A DNA stretch of 64,000 nt. Origin: SLRI01 sp964402505 (GTDB lineage: Bacteria; Pseudomonadota; Alphaproteobacteria; Geminicoccales; Geminicoccaceae). The translations under genes were made by a program, and so were the position numbers. Of the stretch, positions 8,577 through 17,445 are shown piece by piece; the first letter of the stretch is position 1, and the number at the start of each line of letters is the position of its first letter. The notes under the pieces are model-generated. The model ran no database searches. It saw only the letters and a list, made by a program, of their open reading frames with translations, and was not told the origin of the DNA. The stretch covers positions 8,085 to 72,084 of the forward strand of contig CAYOCP010000025.1 in the NCBI GenBank assembly GCA_964402505.1. The letters are read 5' to 3'.

Positions 8577-11194
8577 TCTTCGCCAAGCGCCCGATCGGTG
8601 GTCGCAATGTGCCGGCCGTTTCGGCCCCGCCGCTGACGACCTTCCCCAATGGCTATGCCGCCCGCGTGGTCTTCGTGGTCGACGCCGGGGCGATCGCGGC
8701 CCCGGTGGCCGACGTTCCGCTGCCTCTGCTGTTCGAGGACGCCATGGCCGCCTCGATCTCCGAGGGTGGCGTCATCGAGGACGACGTCTTCGGCGTGCAG
8801 GTCGAGCTCATCACCGGCGAGATCATCGGCCACGAGAGCATTCCCATGCTTCGCGATGCCGAGACGGGGGCCGTGGCCCTGACCTGCAACGTGCCGACGG
8901 TTTCGGCCGGGCTCTTCGCGGTCGCGGTCTACTTCGGCAAGCCGGGTGCCGCCGACCTGCCCATCGACCTCGCCAAGCTCGAGGCCTGGCCGACCGCGGT
9001 ATTCCAGAGCTACGGCCACGACGCGTGGGGCATCGGGTCCGACGCCATCGTCATGGTCAACGGGGTCACCTTCACGATCGCCACTGAAACCGGCTGGGGT
9101 GGCGAGTACGACGCGGCCAGCGATATCATGGCCACGCTCGAGGTGGCGCTGTCGCTCGAGGCACATGCCCTCTATTGCCTCTGGCAGACGGACATCGTCA
9201 GCAAGAAGGGCGTGCTGGCGGCCGGCGACACCGACAGCGATCGCAACGCGCGGATCCAGCTGCGCGACGAGAGCGGCACCGGGTTCCAGGGCGGTGCTAC
9301 GCAGCCTTTGATCTACAGCTGCAAGAGCAACGACGCGATCCGTCGCTACGAGTCCAGCGCCGGCCGGGCTGCCGAGGCGGGCACGCGCAGCGTGATGGCT
9401 GGCGGATCCACCGGCCAGCCGCTCCAGATGTGGATCAACGGGCTCCCCGACGTGCCGAGCTTCCAGGGCAACCCGGACAACGTGGCCGAGACCACGATGC
9501 CCGGGCCGGTCACGATCGCCGCGCCATTCCGGCTCGGGCATGGCGGGCGGTCGCAGCTCGACGGCACGCTGGACGGACGGATCATGCTTGCGGTCCTGTT
9601 CGGCCGGGCGCCGAGCACGAGCTTCGCCGAGCTGATGCACCGGTGGTGGGGCGACATGGCCGCCCACGTCTTCGCGCATGCCGCCGAGACGCCGGACGAC
9701 CCGGGCACCATGTGGTCGGCCGGCACCGACCTGGCCGGTGAGACGGACGACGAGACGCCGGTCGACTTCGACCCCATCGCCCGATGCATCGGGTCCGGCC
9801 TCGCCATCGGCACGATCTCGACGCCGGCGAACGGCACCGCCGAGGAGGTTTCCGGCGTCGTCCGTTACACGCCGGGCGAAAGCCACCCGGGCACCGACGC
9901 CTTCACGATCGAGGTGGAGGACGACGGGTCTAGTTCGATCGTCTTCAACTGCAGCCTGATCGTAACGTCGTCGGCAGCGCCGCCGTCGGTGACCGAGCTG
10001 CCAGAGCCCTTGGTTACGCGCACGGCGACAAGCCAGGCGTTGCTCGACCAGTACAAGGGGGAATCGGAGCCTGGTCACCACATCGTCATCGCCTTCGCCA
10101 ATCCGAACCTGGGGACCATTTCTCGCAGCGGATCTCCGACGCAGCCCATCGTCTACAAGTCTGACACCATCCTCGGCCGCAAGCTCAGCGCCGACGCCAA
10201 TTTGACGAACGCCAGCCATGTCCGACTCTATGGCATCGACGTCGACACGCGGAATCTGGGCTACATCTACGGCGAAGACGTGTGGCTGATCCGCTGCCGC
10301 TTCATGCCGCGGGGCGCCAACGATTCGACCCAGGTGCGGATCAGGGCTGCTGGTTCAGGATTCAAGTCGTGGTACTGCGAGCACTCCGGCCCGGGTCGGC
10401 ACATCGCCTTCGACACCGGGAACGCCGCGAATGGCGTGAACGGGCACGTCTGGCGGGGCCACTTCCATGACGTGCCGAGGGGCCCGAACGGCAGCGAGAC
10501 GATTACTGTGGGCTTCTCCAGCAACGTCTCGAGGGTCGTCAGCAACACCCTGATCGACGAGTGCTTTTTCTACCAGTGCAACTATGGCACGGCCTACGGC
10601 AGCCCGCCCTACGAGAGTGAGACGATCGCCTGCAAGGGGTCGAGCATCTCGGTCCGCCGGAGCACCTTCAACAGGACGGCGAACCTGAATATCCGGCATG
10701 GCCGCCACATCGAGCTCACGCAAATCTTCCTCCGCGACTGCCCGCACTACGGCGGTCTGCAGGTCTTAGGGCCTTACAACCTCGTGGCCAACTTGAGGGC
10801 CATCAACAGCCCTGTCGGCATCTGGGCAGGCAACGTCTTCCACACCAATTTTCCGGCCGGCGGGAACTACGAGGCGGCCTTCGCTGCAAGGGTCTTGAAC
10901 TCCTGGATCACAGGCACTGTGGCCGGTGAAGTCGGCGCCCAATTCTCTGGCGGCTTTTCGCCTCTGGTCGCAGCACAGCAGACGATGATCCGCGGGCACG
11001 TCGGCAACGCCTGGCAGCTGTTAGGCGGAGGCGCCCAGACCGGCACGTCGCCGGCCGCCGATCACGACGATCCTGTCCCTTCAGGCAACATCGCCGGGTG
11101 GGTCGGGAAGACACTGGACGGAACGCCCTACGTGACGCCCGACTGGCCGGTCGAGCTCTCGGCGGGTGACGTCGGCCCTGGTGCAGGACTGTAG
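8573..11194 (+). CDS. Modular tailspike with beta-helix, PL6-like
   Basis: Protein of 873 residues with several modules. Residues about 20-140 resemble the DUF2341 type (FAVAVYFGKPGA); 150-370 look like a concanavalin/LamG-type sandwich (LDGTLDGRIMLAVLFGRAPS); 400-470 are Ig-like (GVVRYTPGESHPGTDAFTIE). From about 480 on there is a right-handed beta-helix with rungs such as HVRLYGIDVDTRNLGYI and LNIRHGRHIELTQIFLRDC. The opening of the helix (ALLDQYKGESEPGHHIVIAF, then PIVYKSD) is like family 6 polysaccharide lyases (alginate lyase, chondroitinase B). I infer a depolymerase spike that cuts a host surface glycan. Enzyme activity is not proven by a visible catalytic motif. Confidence 0.65.
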   Translation: MIFAKRPIGGRNVPAVSAPPLTTFPNGYAARVVFVVDAGAIAAPVADVPLPLLFEDAMAASISEGGVIEDDVFGVQVELITGEIIGHESIPMLRDAETGAVALTCNVPTVSAGLFAVAVYFGKPGAADLPIDLAKLEAWPTAVFQSYGHDAWGIGSDAIVMVNGVTFTIATETGWGGEYDAASDIMATLEVALSLEAHALYCLWQTDIVSKKGVLAAGDTDSDRNARIQLRDESGTGFQGGATQPLIYSCKSNDAIRRYESSAGRAAEAGTRSVMAGGSTGQPLQMWINGLPDVPSFQGNPDNVAETTMPGPVTIAAPFRLGHGGRSQLDGTLDGRIMLAVLFGRAPSTSFAELMHRWWGDMAAHVFAHAAETPDDPGTMWSAGTDLAGETDDETPVDFDPIARCIGSGLAIGTISTPANGTAEEVSGVVRYTPGESHPGTDAFTIEVEDDGSSSIVFNCSLIVTSSAAPPSVTELPEPLVTRTATSQALLDQYKGESEPGHHIVIAFANPNLGTISRSGSPTQPIVYKSDTILGRKLSADANLTNASHVRLYGIDVDTRNLGYIYGEDVWLIRCRFMPRGANDSTQVRIRAAGSGFKSWYCEHSGPGRHIAFDTGNAANGVNGHVWRGHFHDVPRGPNGSETITVGFSSNVSRVVSNTLIDECFFYQCNYGTAYGSPPYESETIACKGSSISVRRSTFNRTANLNIRHGRHIELTQIFLRDCPHYGGLQVLGPYNLVANLRAINSPVGIWAGNVFHTNFPAGGNYEAAFAARVLNSWITGTVAGEVGAQFSGGFSPLVAAQQTMIRGHVGNAWQLLGGGAQTGTSPAADHDDPVPSGNIAGWVGKTLDGTPYVTPDWPVELSAGDVGPGAGL

Positions 11195-11196
11195 AC

Positions 11197-12243
11197 ATGA
11201 CCACGCGCCCCGCCTCCGAGCTCGCCACGGGTGCCGTCTCCGGCGGTGGCTCCTCGGCCGTCGCCGTCCGGGACTGGCTGCACCAGCTCAACGATTTCAT
11301 CGGCCAGATGCCGGGTGGTGCTGGCATCGATACCAAGGTGATCAGCGGCGGGGCGATCGTACCGACATTCGCCAGCGTCTATGTTGACACCGAGGGAGGT
11401 GCCGCCGCCGATGACCTCGACACCATCGTCGGTGATCTCGCTGCCTGGCCCTTGGGCTCGTTGCTCAGCATCAACAGCGTGGATGCGACGCGGGTAGTGA
11501 CCGTCAAGCACCGCACGAGCGGCAGCGGCCACATCATGCTCCGCGACAGCGCGGACCTGGTGCTCGGGCAGCAGTCCGTTCGGCTCGAGCTGCAGCGCGT
11601 GAGCAGCGATCGCTGGATCGAGCGGCAGCGGTGGTACGGCAGCCAGATAGCGGCCTTCCGGAGCTATCTCGGGCTCGGCAACGGTGCCACGCAGGCCCTG
11701 GCGAGCCAGAGTGAGGCGCAGGCCGGGACCGCCAGCACGCTCATGACGCCTGCCCGCGTCAAGGATGCGTTGGACTACGGTGCGCTGGTGATCGGCTCGA
11801 AGACCGAGATATTCATGGCCGACCTGGCTCCCGGCCAGATGCTGCTGCTCCAGCTCGCCGACAACGGCCAGCTGCGCCGCGTCTCCCTGGACGAGCTCCG
11901 GAAGCAGTTCAACAAGCCGCACTACACCTCGGGCCAGCTCGCGATCAGTACGCCGGAGACGGTCGCCACCCATGCGCAGGGCGTCGATCCCTCCGACGTG
12001 AAGGCCATCTTGGTCTGCATCGAGGACGACATCGGCTTCAGCGCCACGGTGAACGGCGGCGCCAGGCTCTTCCTGAACACCGAGGACACGACGGACAACA
12101 GCCGCTCGGTCACCATCGGCTACGACAACCAGCAGGTCTGGGCTCTGCTGCCCTCGGGCTTTCGGGTCAAGCGGCGCGACACCGGCGCCCTCGCCGCCAT
12201 CACCTTCAGCCGCTGGCGCATCGTCTTCAAGGTGTGGATCTAA
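11197..12243 (+). CDS. Phage tail fibre protein
   Basis: Protein of 348 residues, last gene of the tail operon. Residues about 148-190 carry FRSYLGLG then ALASQSEAQAGT and LMTPARVKDAL, the short linker pattern seen again and again in phage tail fibres. The N-terminal part has DWLHQLNDFIG, helical, and the C-terminal part (about 245-348) is beta-rich and could be the receptor-binding tip (RSVTIGYDNQQVWALLPSGF). Starts three bases after the spike stop. No further phage gene follows on this side. Confidence 0.75.
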   Translation: MTTRPASELATGAVSGGGSSAVAVRDWLHQLNDFIGQMPGGAGIDTKVISGGAIVPTFASVYVDTEGGAAADDLDTIVGDLAAWPLGSLLSINSVDATRVVTVKHRTSGSGHIMLRDSADLVLGQQSVRLELQRVSSDRWIERQRWYGSQIAAFRSYLGLGNGATQALASQSEAQAGTASTLMTPARVKDALDYGALVIGSKTEIFMADLAPGQMLLLQLADNGQLRRVSLDELRKQFNKPHYTSGQLAISTPETVATHAQGVDPSDVKAILVCIEDDIGFSATVNGGARLFLNTEDTTDNSRSVTIGYDNQQVWALLPSGFRVKRRDTGALAAITFSRWRIVFKVWI

Positions 12244-12267
12244 GCGCCTTCAATTGCCCCTCAGCGA

Positions 12268-12284
12268 CACGCCACAGAGGCGTG
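12268..12284 (+). other. Hairpin after the last tail gene
   Basis: CACGCC and GGCGTG form a 6-bp stem with a 5-base loop (ACAGA) 25 bases after the tail-fibre stop. There is no T-run, so a Rho-independent terminator is not supported. It may be a weak transcription pause or processing site. Confidence 0.3.
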
Positions 12285-12339
12285 CGACCCGCCCCAACGA
12301 CCCCGAAACGCGACAGATAAGGACGACGGACCTATTTCC

Positions 12340-12376
12340 CTTAAGTGTCGCGCCCCGCTCAGCTTAAGTGTCGCGC
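12340..12376. repeat. 14-bp direct repeat at prophage/host junction
   Basis: The 14-mer CTTAAGTGTCGCGC occurs at 12340-12353 and again at 12363-12376, in the same direction, 23 bases from start to start. It lies between the last tail gene and a truncated dehydrogenase fragment. Such tandem short repeats can be the remains of an insertion-sequence end or of a recombination site; nothing here proves either. Confidence 0.6.
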
Positions 12377-12379
12377 TAC

Positions 12380-12626
12380 AGCCCGGATAGCAGGTCATGC
12401 CGCCGTCGACGAAGAGCGTGACGCCGTTGATGTAGTCGGCCATGTCGGAGACCAGGAAGACGGCTGCCTGGGCAATATCCTCGGGCTCGCCGATCCGCCG
12501 GTAGGGCACGAGCCGCATCAGATCGGCATAGGCTTCGGGGGTGCTCCACGCCTTGGTGTTGACCGGCGCGGCTATCGCCCAGTGGCCGATCGCGTCGATC
12601 CGGACGCGATGTGGGGCGAGCTCATG
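12380..12626 (-). pseudogene. SDR family oxidoreductase, C-terminal remnant
   Basis: Read on the minus strand, this piece has the C-terminal third of a glucose-1-dehydrogenase-like short-chain dehydrogenase: ELAPHRVRIDAIG, then APVNT, then LVPYRRIGEPEDIAQAAVFL, SDMADYINGVTLFVDGGMTC. The Rossmann nucleotide-binding end, the YxxxK active site and any start codon are absent, and the normal N-A-x-x-P-G motif has become D-A-I-G-H-W. The frame stays open on both sides without further similarity. It is a decayed fragment, probably cut by the event that brought the neighbouring prophage or repeats. Confidence 0.7.
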
Positions 12627-12832
12627 CAGACGAACTTGCCGGCGGCGACCGAGACCTCCGGCCGCAAACCGCGGCGGCGACCTCGAGGGCCTGCCGGAGC
12701 CGGTCGCATCATGCGCGACATCTGGCCCCTGTCTGGTTTGATTGTGGCATGGCTGGGTGGCGCCAGGGGCGTGCACGCCCTGGCGCGCGGGGTCGGAGAG
12801 CGGAACGAACCGCAAGACTAGGACAATGATCC

Positions 12833-12861
12833 TTGATGTGGAGGGCTCCAGCCGGTATGGT
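12833..12861 (+). promoter_or_regulatory. Candidate promoter of tlyA
   Basis: TTGATG at 12833-12838 and TATGGT at 12856-12861 are spaced 17 bp, four of six matches each to the sigma-70 elements. The tlyA GTG lies 40 bases downstream. Prediction by eye only. Confidence 0.35.
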
Positions 12862-12900
12862 GGGGTCTGGTCGATCGGGATCGGAAACGGGGAGCCGGAG

Positions 12901-13647
12901 GTGGCGAAGCCGAAGGAGCGGCTCGATCAGCTGCTCGTGGCCCGGGGCCTGGCGCCGAGCCGGGCCAAGGCGCAGGCGCTGATCCTGGCGGGCGAGGTGT
13001 TCCAGGGCGAGAAGCGCCTCGACAAGCCCGGCACGGTGCTCGATCCCGCGACCGAGCTCCGGCTCCGACGAAAAGGCCCGGGCTATGTCAGCCGTGGCGC
13101 CCTCAAGCTCGAGGCCGGGCTCGACCGTTTCGCGATCGAGCCCGAGGGCCTTCTCTGCCTCGACATCGGCGCCTCGACCGGCGGCTTCACCGAGCTTCTC
13201 CTGAAGCGGGGCGCCGCCCGCGTGGTGGCGCTCGATGTGGGCCACGGCCAGCTCCACTGGCGCCTGCGCAACGATCCGCGCGTCGTGGTCATGGAGCGGA
13301 CCAATGCCCGCGATCTCGAAGCCGGCATGCTGCCGGGGGCGCCGGAGCTCGTCGTCTGCGACGCGAGCTTCATCGGGCTCGCCACCGTCCTGCCGGCGGC
13401 GCTCGCCCTGGCCGCGCCGGAGGCCCGGCTCGCCGCCCTGATCAAGCCGCAGTTCGAGGCCGGCCGGGCCGCCGTCGGCAAGGGCGGGGTGGTGCGCGAT
13501 GCGGCCGTGCACGAGGTGGTCTGCGCTGCCGTCCGGGACTGGCTCGAGAAGGAGGCGGGCTGGCCGGTGCTCGGCATCGAGCCGAGCCCGATCCTTGGGC
13601 CCAAGGGCAATCGCGAGTTTCTGATCGCAGCCGCGAAGCCGCTCTAG
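12901..13647 (+). CDS. tlyA: TlyA family rRNA 2'-O-methyltransferase
   Basis: Predicted S-adenosylmethionine-dependent ribose methyltransferase that acts on rRNA (family also called hemolysin A). An S4 RNA-binding domain covers residues 5-58; the FtsJ-like Rossmann fold follows with SAM motif LDIGASTGGFTE at 87-98. The catalytic tetrad of the family is visible: Lys69, Asp154, Lys182 and Glu239. I chose the GTG at 12901 because GGAG at 12891-12894 is 6 bases upstream and the S4 domain begins at once; an upstream ATG (12829) would add 24 residues without family support. 248 residues, normal length. The end overlaps metC by four bases, tail to tail. Confidence 0.9.
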   Translation: MAKPKERLDQLLVARGLAPSRAKAQALILAGEVFQGEKRLDKPGTVLDPATELRLRRKGPGYVSRGALKLEAGLDRFAIEPEGLLCLDIGASTGGFTELLLKRGAARVVALDVGHGQLHWRLRNDPRVVVMERTNARDLEAGMLPGAPELVVCDASFIGLATVLPAALALAAPEARLAALIKPQFEAGRAAVGKGGVVRDAAVHEVVCAAVRDWLEKEAGWPVLGIEPSPILGPKGNREFLIAAAKPL

Positions 13648-14804
13648 CCGGCCGCCGCCATGCGCCTGAAGCCGGCTTCGAGGTCGGCGATCAGATCGTC
13701 GGGGTGCTCGAGCCCGACATGGATGCGCATGACCTGGCCCTCGCCGCTCCAGGGCCGGGCGGTCCGCAGCGGGCGCGGATCGGTCGGCAGGAGCAGGCTC
13801 TCGTAGCCGCCCCAGCTATAGCCCATGCCGAAGAGCTCGAGATGATCGAGAAGCGCCGCCAGAGCCGGCCGCCCGATGGGCCGGAGCACGAAGCCGAAGA
13901 GCCCGGAGGCGCCGCTGAAATCGCGCCGCCAGAGCGCGTGGCCGGGATCGTCGGGCAGGGCCGGGTAGAGCACGCGCTCGACCTCGTCCCGCCCTGCCAG
14001 CCATTCCGCCACCCGGAGCGCGCTGCGCTGGTGCCGCTCGAGCCGGGTGGCGAGCGTGCGCAGGCCCCTCAGCGCCAAATAGCAGTCCTCCGGCCCCGGC
14101 GCGCCGCCGAGCTCGCCATAGGCGGCCCGCACCGGCGCCTCGAGCGCCGCCGTCGTGGTGATCAGACCCATCATCAGGTCGGAATGCCCGCCCACATACT
14201 TGGTCGCCGCCTGCACCGAGATGTCGACGCCGAGCGCCATGGGCTTGCAGAAAAGCGGCGAGGCCCAGGTATTGTCCATGACGACGACGGCACCCCGCGC
14301 ATGCGCCGCCTCGGCGATCGCCGGCACGTCCTGCACCTCGAAGGTCAAGGAGCCCGGGCTCTCGACGAAGACGAGACGGGTCTCGGGCCGCATGAGCTCG
14401 GCGATGCCGGCGCCGATGGCGGGATCGAAGAAGGTGACCTCGATGCCGAAGCGCGCCATGACCCGGCTCGCCGTGTCGCGGGTCGGCTGATAGCTGTTGT
14501 CGGTGACCAGGATGTGGTCGCCGGCGCTGGTCAGGCCGAGAAGCACCGTGGTGATGGCGGTCTTGCCGCTGGAGACGGCGAAGCCGGCGGTGCCGCCCTC
14601 GAGGGCGGCCACCGCGTCGGTGAGGGCCCGCGTCGTCGGCGTGCCGTAGCGACCGTAGGAATAGCCCTCGGGCGTGCGCGGCGCCTCGAGAGCGTCCAGC
14701 GTGGGATAGAGGATGGTCGAGGCGTGGTAGACGGGCGGGTTGACGATGCCGTGATGGCGGTGAGGATCGCGCCCGAGGGAGGTGACGCGCGTCTCGTCGT
14801 GCAT
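13644..14804 (-). CDS. metC: Cystathionine beta-lyase
   Basis: PLP-dependent Cys/Met metabolism enzyme of 386 residues that splits cystathionine to homocysteine, ammonia and pyruvate in methionine synthesis. Substrate-loop tyrosines lie in GYSYGRYGTPTTRAL; the PLP lysine is Lys202 in ATKYVGGHSD, and MDNTW near 176-180 supplies the Asp that pairs with the cofactor. The start is the ATG at 14804; in-frame codons upstream lack homology. Neighbouring motifs (lyase-type GHSDLMMG) favour beta-lyase over gamma-synthase, but the two are hard to separate by eye. The stop is the reverse reading of the same CTAG that ends tlyA. Confidence 0.88.
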   Translation of the reverse strand: MHDETRVTSLGRDPHRHHGIVNPPVYHASTILYPTLDALEAPRTPEGYSYGRYGTPTTRALTDAVAALEGGTAGFAVSSGKTAITTVLLGLTSAGDHILVTDNSYQPTRDTASRVMARFGIEVTFFDPAIGAGIAELMRPETRLVFVESPGSLTFEVQDVPAIAEAAHARGAVVVMDNTWASPLFCKPMALGVDISVQAATKYVGGHSDLMMGLITTTAALEAPVRAAYGELGGAPGPEDCYLALRGLRTLATRLERHQRSALRVAEWLAGRDEVERVLYPALPDDPGHALWRRDFSGASGLFGFVLRPIGRPALAALLDHLELFGMGYSWGGYESLLLPTDPRPLRTARPWSGEGQVMRIHVGLEHPDDLIADLEAGFRRMAAAG

Positions 14805-15002
14805 GGCGAAGGCTCGTTTCGTCTGGTTGGGGGCGGCTGGCGCGAGGCGGTCGATCGGCTGGCGGCGGCAAGGATGCGCCTCCGCCCGCATATCATGCGC
14901 CGCCGCACCCGGCCATTGCCCATGCGCGGCCTTTCGCCCCGCATGCGCGCCCTTGCCGCGGCGGATTCGGGAATAGCCGGGGATGACGGGTGCCGGGGCG
15001 GC

Positions 15003-15032
15003 TTGGCAATCCGGTGCGGCTGTGAATAAACT
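15003..15032 (+). promoter_or_regulatory. Candidate promoter of aapJ
   Basis: In the 310-bp gap between the divergent metC and aapJ genes, TTGGCA (15003-15008) and TAAACT (15027-15032) are spaced 18 bp. They would give a leader of about 75 bases before the aapJ ATG, which has a strong AGGAGAGGAG Shine-Dalgarno. No riboswitch-like structure was recognised in this gap. Confidence 0.35.
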
Positions 15033-15114
15033 CGCGCATCGGCTTCAAGGATCGCCGGCCTTTCGCCCGGATGATCCTCGAGCATCCGCCAACGATCAGG
15101 AGAGGAGCCCCACC

Positions 15115-16140
15115 ATGCGCCCGTCGCACCTTCTCGCCGGCGTTCTGGCGCTCGGCATCGGCGGCCTTGCCGCCCACGCCGAGGCCGGCGCCACCCTCGA
15201 CGCCGTCAAGTCCCGCGGCATGATCCGCTGCGGTGTCAACACCGGCCTCGCCGGCTTCGCGTTGCCCGACAGCCAGGGCAACTGGACCGGCCTCGACGTC
15301 GACTACTGCCGGGCCATGGCCGCGGCCGTGCTCGGTGACGCGAAGAAGGTCGAGTTCGTGCCCTTGAACGCCCAGCAGCGCTTCACCGCCCTGCAATCGG
15401 GCGAGGTGGACGTCCTGTCGCGCAACACGACCTGGACCCTCACGCGCGACGCCTCGCTCGGCCTCAACTTCGCCGGCATCAACTTCTACGACGGCCAGGG
15501 CTTCATGGTGCGCAAGGATCTGGGCGTGCAGAGCGCGCTCGAGCTCGACGGCGCCGAGATCTGCGTCCAGCCCGGCACCACGACCGAGCTCAACCTCGCC
15601 GACTACTTCCGCGCCAACAACATGGACTTCTCGGCGGTGGTGATCGAGGGCTTCGAGCAGTCGCTCGAGACCTTCTTCTCCGACCGTTGCCAGGCCTACA
15701 CCACGGACAAGTCCGGCCTCGCCGCCATCATCGCCAACGACGCGCCCAATCCGGACGACTACATCATCCTGCCCGAGACCATCTCCAAGGAGCCTTTGGG
15801 TCCGGCGGTGCGGCGCGGTGACGACGAGTGGTTCGGCATCGCCAAGTGGGTGCTCTTCGCCGCCATCCAGGCCGAGGAGAGCGGTGTCACCTCGGCCAAT
15901 GTCGACGAGAAGATGGAGAGCACCGACCCCAACGTCCAGCGCCTGCTCGGGGTCTCCGACCAGCTCGGCGAGAAGCTGACCATCTCCAACGACTGGGCCT
16001 ACCAGATCATCAAGCAGGTCGGCAATTACGGCGAGATGTACGACCGCAATGTCGGCCCCGATACGCCGCTCAAGCTGGAGCGCGGCCTGAACGCGCTCTG
16101 GACCAAGGGCGGGTTGATGTACGCGCCGCCACTGCGATGA
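15115..16140 (+). CDS. aapJ: General L-amino acid ABC transporter, binding protein
   Basis: Periplasmic solute-binding protein of 341 residues for the Aap broad-range L-amino acid importer. A Sec signal peptide fills residues 1-22 (HLLAGVLALGIGGLAAHAEA, cut after A-x-A). The mature protein has the family pattern LDAVKSRGMIRCGVN, GLAGFALPD, GEVDVLSRNTTWTLTRD and TDKSGLAAI. The Thr-Trp-Thr and Arg residues in the last-but-one motif bind the amino acid alpha groups in this family. First gene of aapJQMP; ATG chosen for the Shine-Dalgarno AGGAG just upstream and for the signal peptide. Confidence 0.95.
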   Translation: MRPSHLLAGVLALGIGGLAAHAEAGATLDAVKSRGMIRCGVNTGLAGFALPDSQGNWTGLDVDYCRAMAAAVLGDAKKVEFVPLNAQQRFTALQSGEVDVLSRNTTWTLTRDASLGLNFAGINFYDGQGFMVRKDLGVQSALELDGAEICVQPGTTTELNLADYFRANNMDFSAVVIEGFEQSLETFFSDRCQAYTTDKSGLAAIIANDAPNPDDYIILPETISKEPLGPAVRRGDDEWFGIAKWVLFAAIQAEESGVTSANVDEKMESTDPNVQRLLGVSDQLGEKLTISNDWAYQIIKQVGNYGEMYDRNVGPDTPLKLERGLNALWTKGGLMYAPPLR

Positions 16141-16242
16141 GGTGGACCCGCGGCATGTCCGGTGGTCGGCTCCCCGGCCGCCGGACGTGCCACGGGCAGC
16201 CGTCGCCGAACCCCGGCATCACCGCTCGGGGAGCGCCCGGGC

Positions 16243-17442
16243 GTGGCGCGTGAGGCATCGGGCCGGCCGCGGCCGGCCACCGCACCGACCGGCGTCGCCT
16301 GGTGGCGCAACCCGGCCATTCGCGGTGCCCTGGCGCAGGTGCTGGTGGTCGGGCTGGTTCTCGCCCTCGCCTGGTATCTCGTCAGCAACACGCTCCGGAA
16401 CCTGGACCAGCGGAGCATCCGCACCGGCTTCGGCTTCCTCGACCAGCAGGCCGGCTTCGCCATCGGCGAATCGCTGATCGACTTCGTCCCGAGCGACACC
16501 TACGGCCGGGCCATGCTGGTCGGCCTGCTGAACACGCTTCGGGTCTCGCTCATCGGCATCGTGCTCGCCACCCTGCTCGGGGTCGTGATCGGCATTGCCA
16601 GGCTTTCGGGAAACTGGCTCGTCGCGAAGCTGGCCTCGGCCTATGTCGAGATCACCCGCAACATCCCGCTGCTCTTGCAGCTCTTCTTCTGGTACACGGT
16701 GGTGACGCAGCTCCTGCCGGCCGTTCGCGACGCGCTCGAGCCGCTGCCTGGCGTGGTCCTGAGCAAGAGCGGGCTGCAGTTTCCGGTCGTGGTCGGCGAT
16801 CCGGCGCAGCTCCCCGTTCTCGCCGTCTTCGCCCTCTCGGTCGTCGCCGCCATCGTCTACCGGCGAACGGCCTTCCGGCGCCAGCGCGAGACGGGACGGG
16901 AGCCGCATCTTCTCTGGCCGGTCCTCGCCATCCTCTGCCTGCCGGCGCTGGCTCTCTTCCTTCTGCTCGGTGCACCGCTCCAACTCGACGTGCCCGAGTT
17001 CACCCGCTTCAACTACCGCGGCGGGGCCAGCGTCACGCCGGAGTTCCTGGCGCTCCTGCTCGGGCTCAGCATCTACACGGCCGGCTTCATCGCCGAGATC
17101 GTCCGAAGCGGCATCCTCGCCGTGCCCTGGGGGCAGACCGAGGCGGCCGCCGCGCTCGGCTTTCGCCGCAGCCTGCAGCTTCGCCTGATCGTGCTGCCGC
17201 AGGCGCTCCGGATCATCGTGCCGCCGACCACCAGCAACTACCTCAACCTCACCAAGAACAGCTCGCTCGCGGTGGCGATCGGCTATCCCGACCTCGTCTC
17301 GGTCGGCAACACGACCCTGAACCAGACCGGCCAGGCGATCGAGTGCATCAGCATCATGATGGCGATCTACCTCACCATCAGCCTGCTGATCTCCGCCTTC
17401 ATGAACTGGTACAACCGGCGAATCGCGCTGGTGGAGCGCTGA
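16243..17442 (+). CDS. aapQ: General L-amino acid ABC transporter, permease AapQ
   Basis: Inner-membrane permease of 399 residues, HisMQ family. A first membrane segment lies at about residues 30-50; TLRVSLIGIVLATLLGVVIGIARLS opens the permease core and the EAA loop reads EAAAALGFRRSLQLRLIVLPQALR, the contact with the ATPase. The long insertion between the first core helices is typical of AapQ. The GTG at 16243 has GGGAG about 9 bases upstream; a GTG at 16162 would extend the protein by 27 low-complexity residues. A gap of about 100 bases after aapJ suits differential expression of the binding protein. Confidence 0.92.
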   Translation: MAREASGRPRPATAPTGVAWWRNPAIRGALAQVLVVGLVLALAWYLVSNTLRNLDQRSIRTGFGFLDQQAGFAIGESLIDFVPSDTYGRAMLVGLLNTLRVSLIGIVLATLLGVVIGIARLSGNWLVAKLASAYVEITRNIPLLLQLFFWYTVVTQLLPAVRDALEPLPGVVLSKSGLQFPVVVGDPAQLPVLAVFALSVVAAIVYRRTAFRRQRETGREPHLLWPVLAILCLPALALFLLLGAPLQLDVPEFTRFNYRGGASVTPEFLALLLGLSIYTAGFIAEIVRSGILAVPWGQTEAAAALGFRRSLQLRLIVLPQALRIIVPPTTSNYLNLTKNSSLAVAIGYPDLVSVGNTTLNQTGQAIECISIMMAIYLTISLLISAFMNWYNRRIALVER

Positions 17443-17445
17443 GCC

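Noticed and set aside
12829..12900. Earlier ATG start for tlyA at 12829
   Set aside because: It would put 24 unmatched residues before the S4 domain, and would overlap the predicted promoter; the GTG at 12901 has a well spaced GGAG.
14805..15114. Possible SAM-II riboswitch before metC
   Set aside because: No SAM-II core or pseudoknot pattern was seen in the minus-strand leader.
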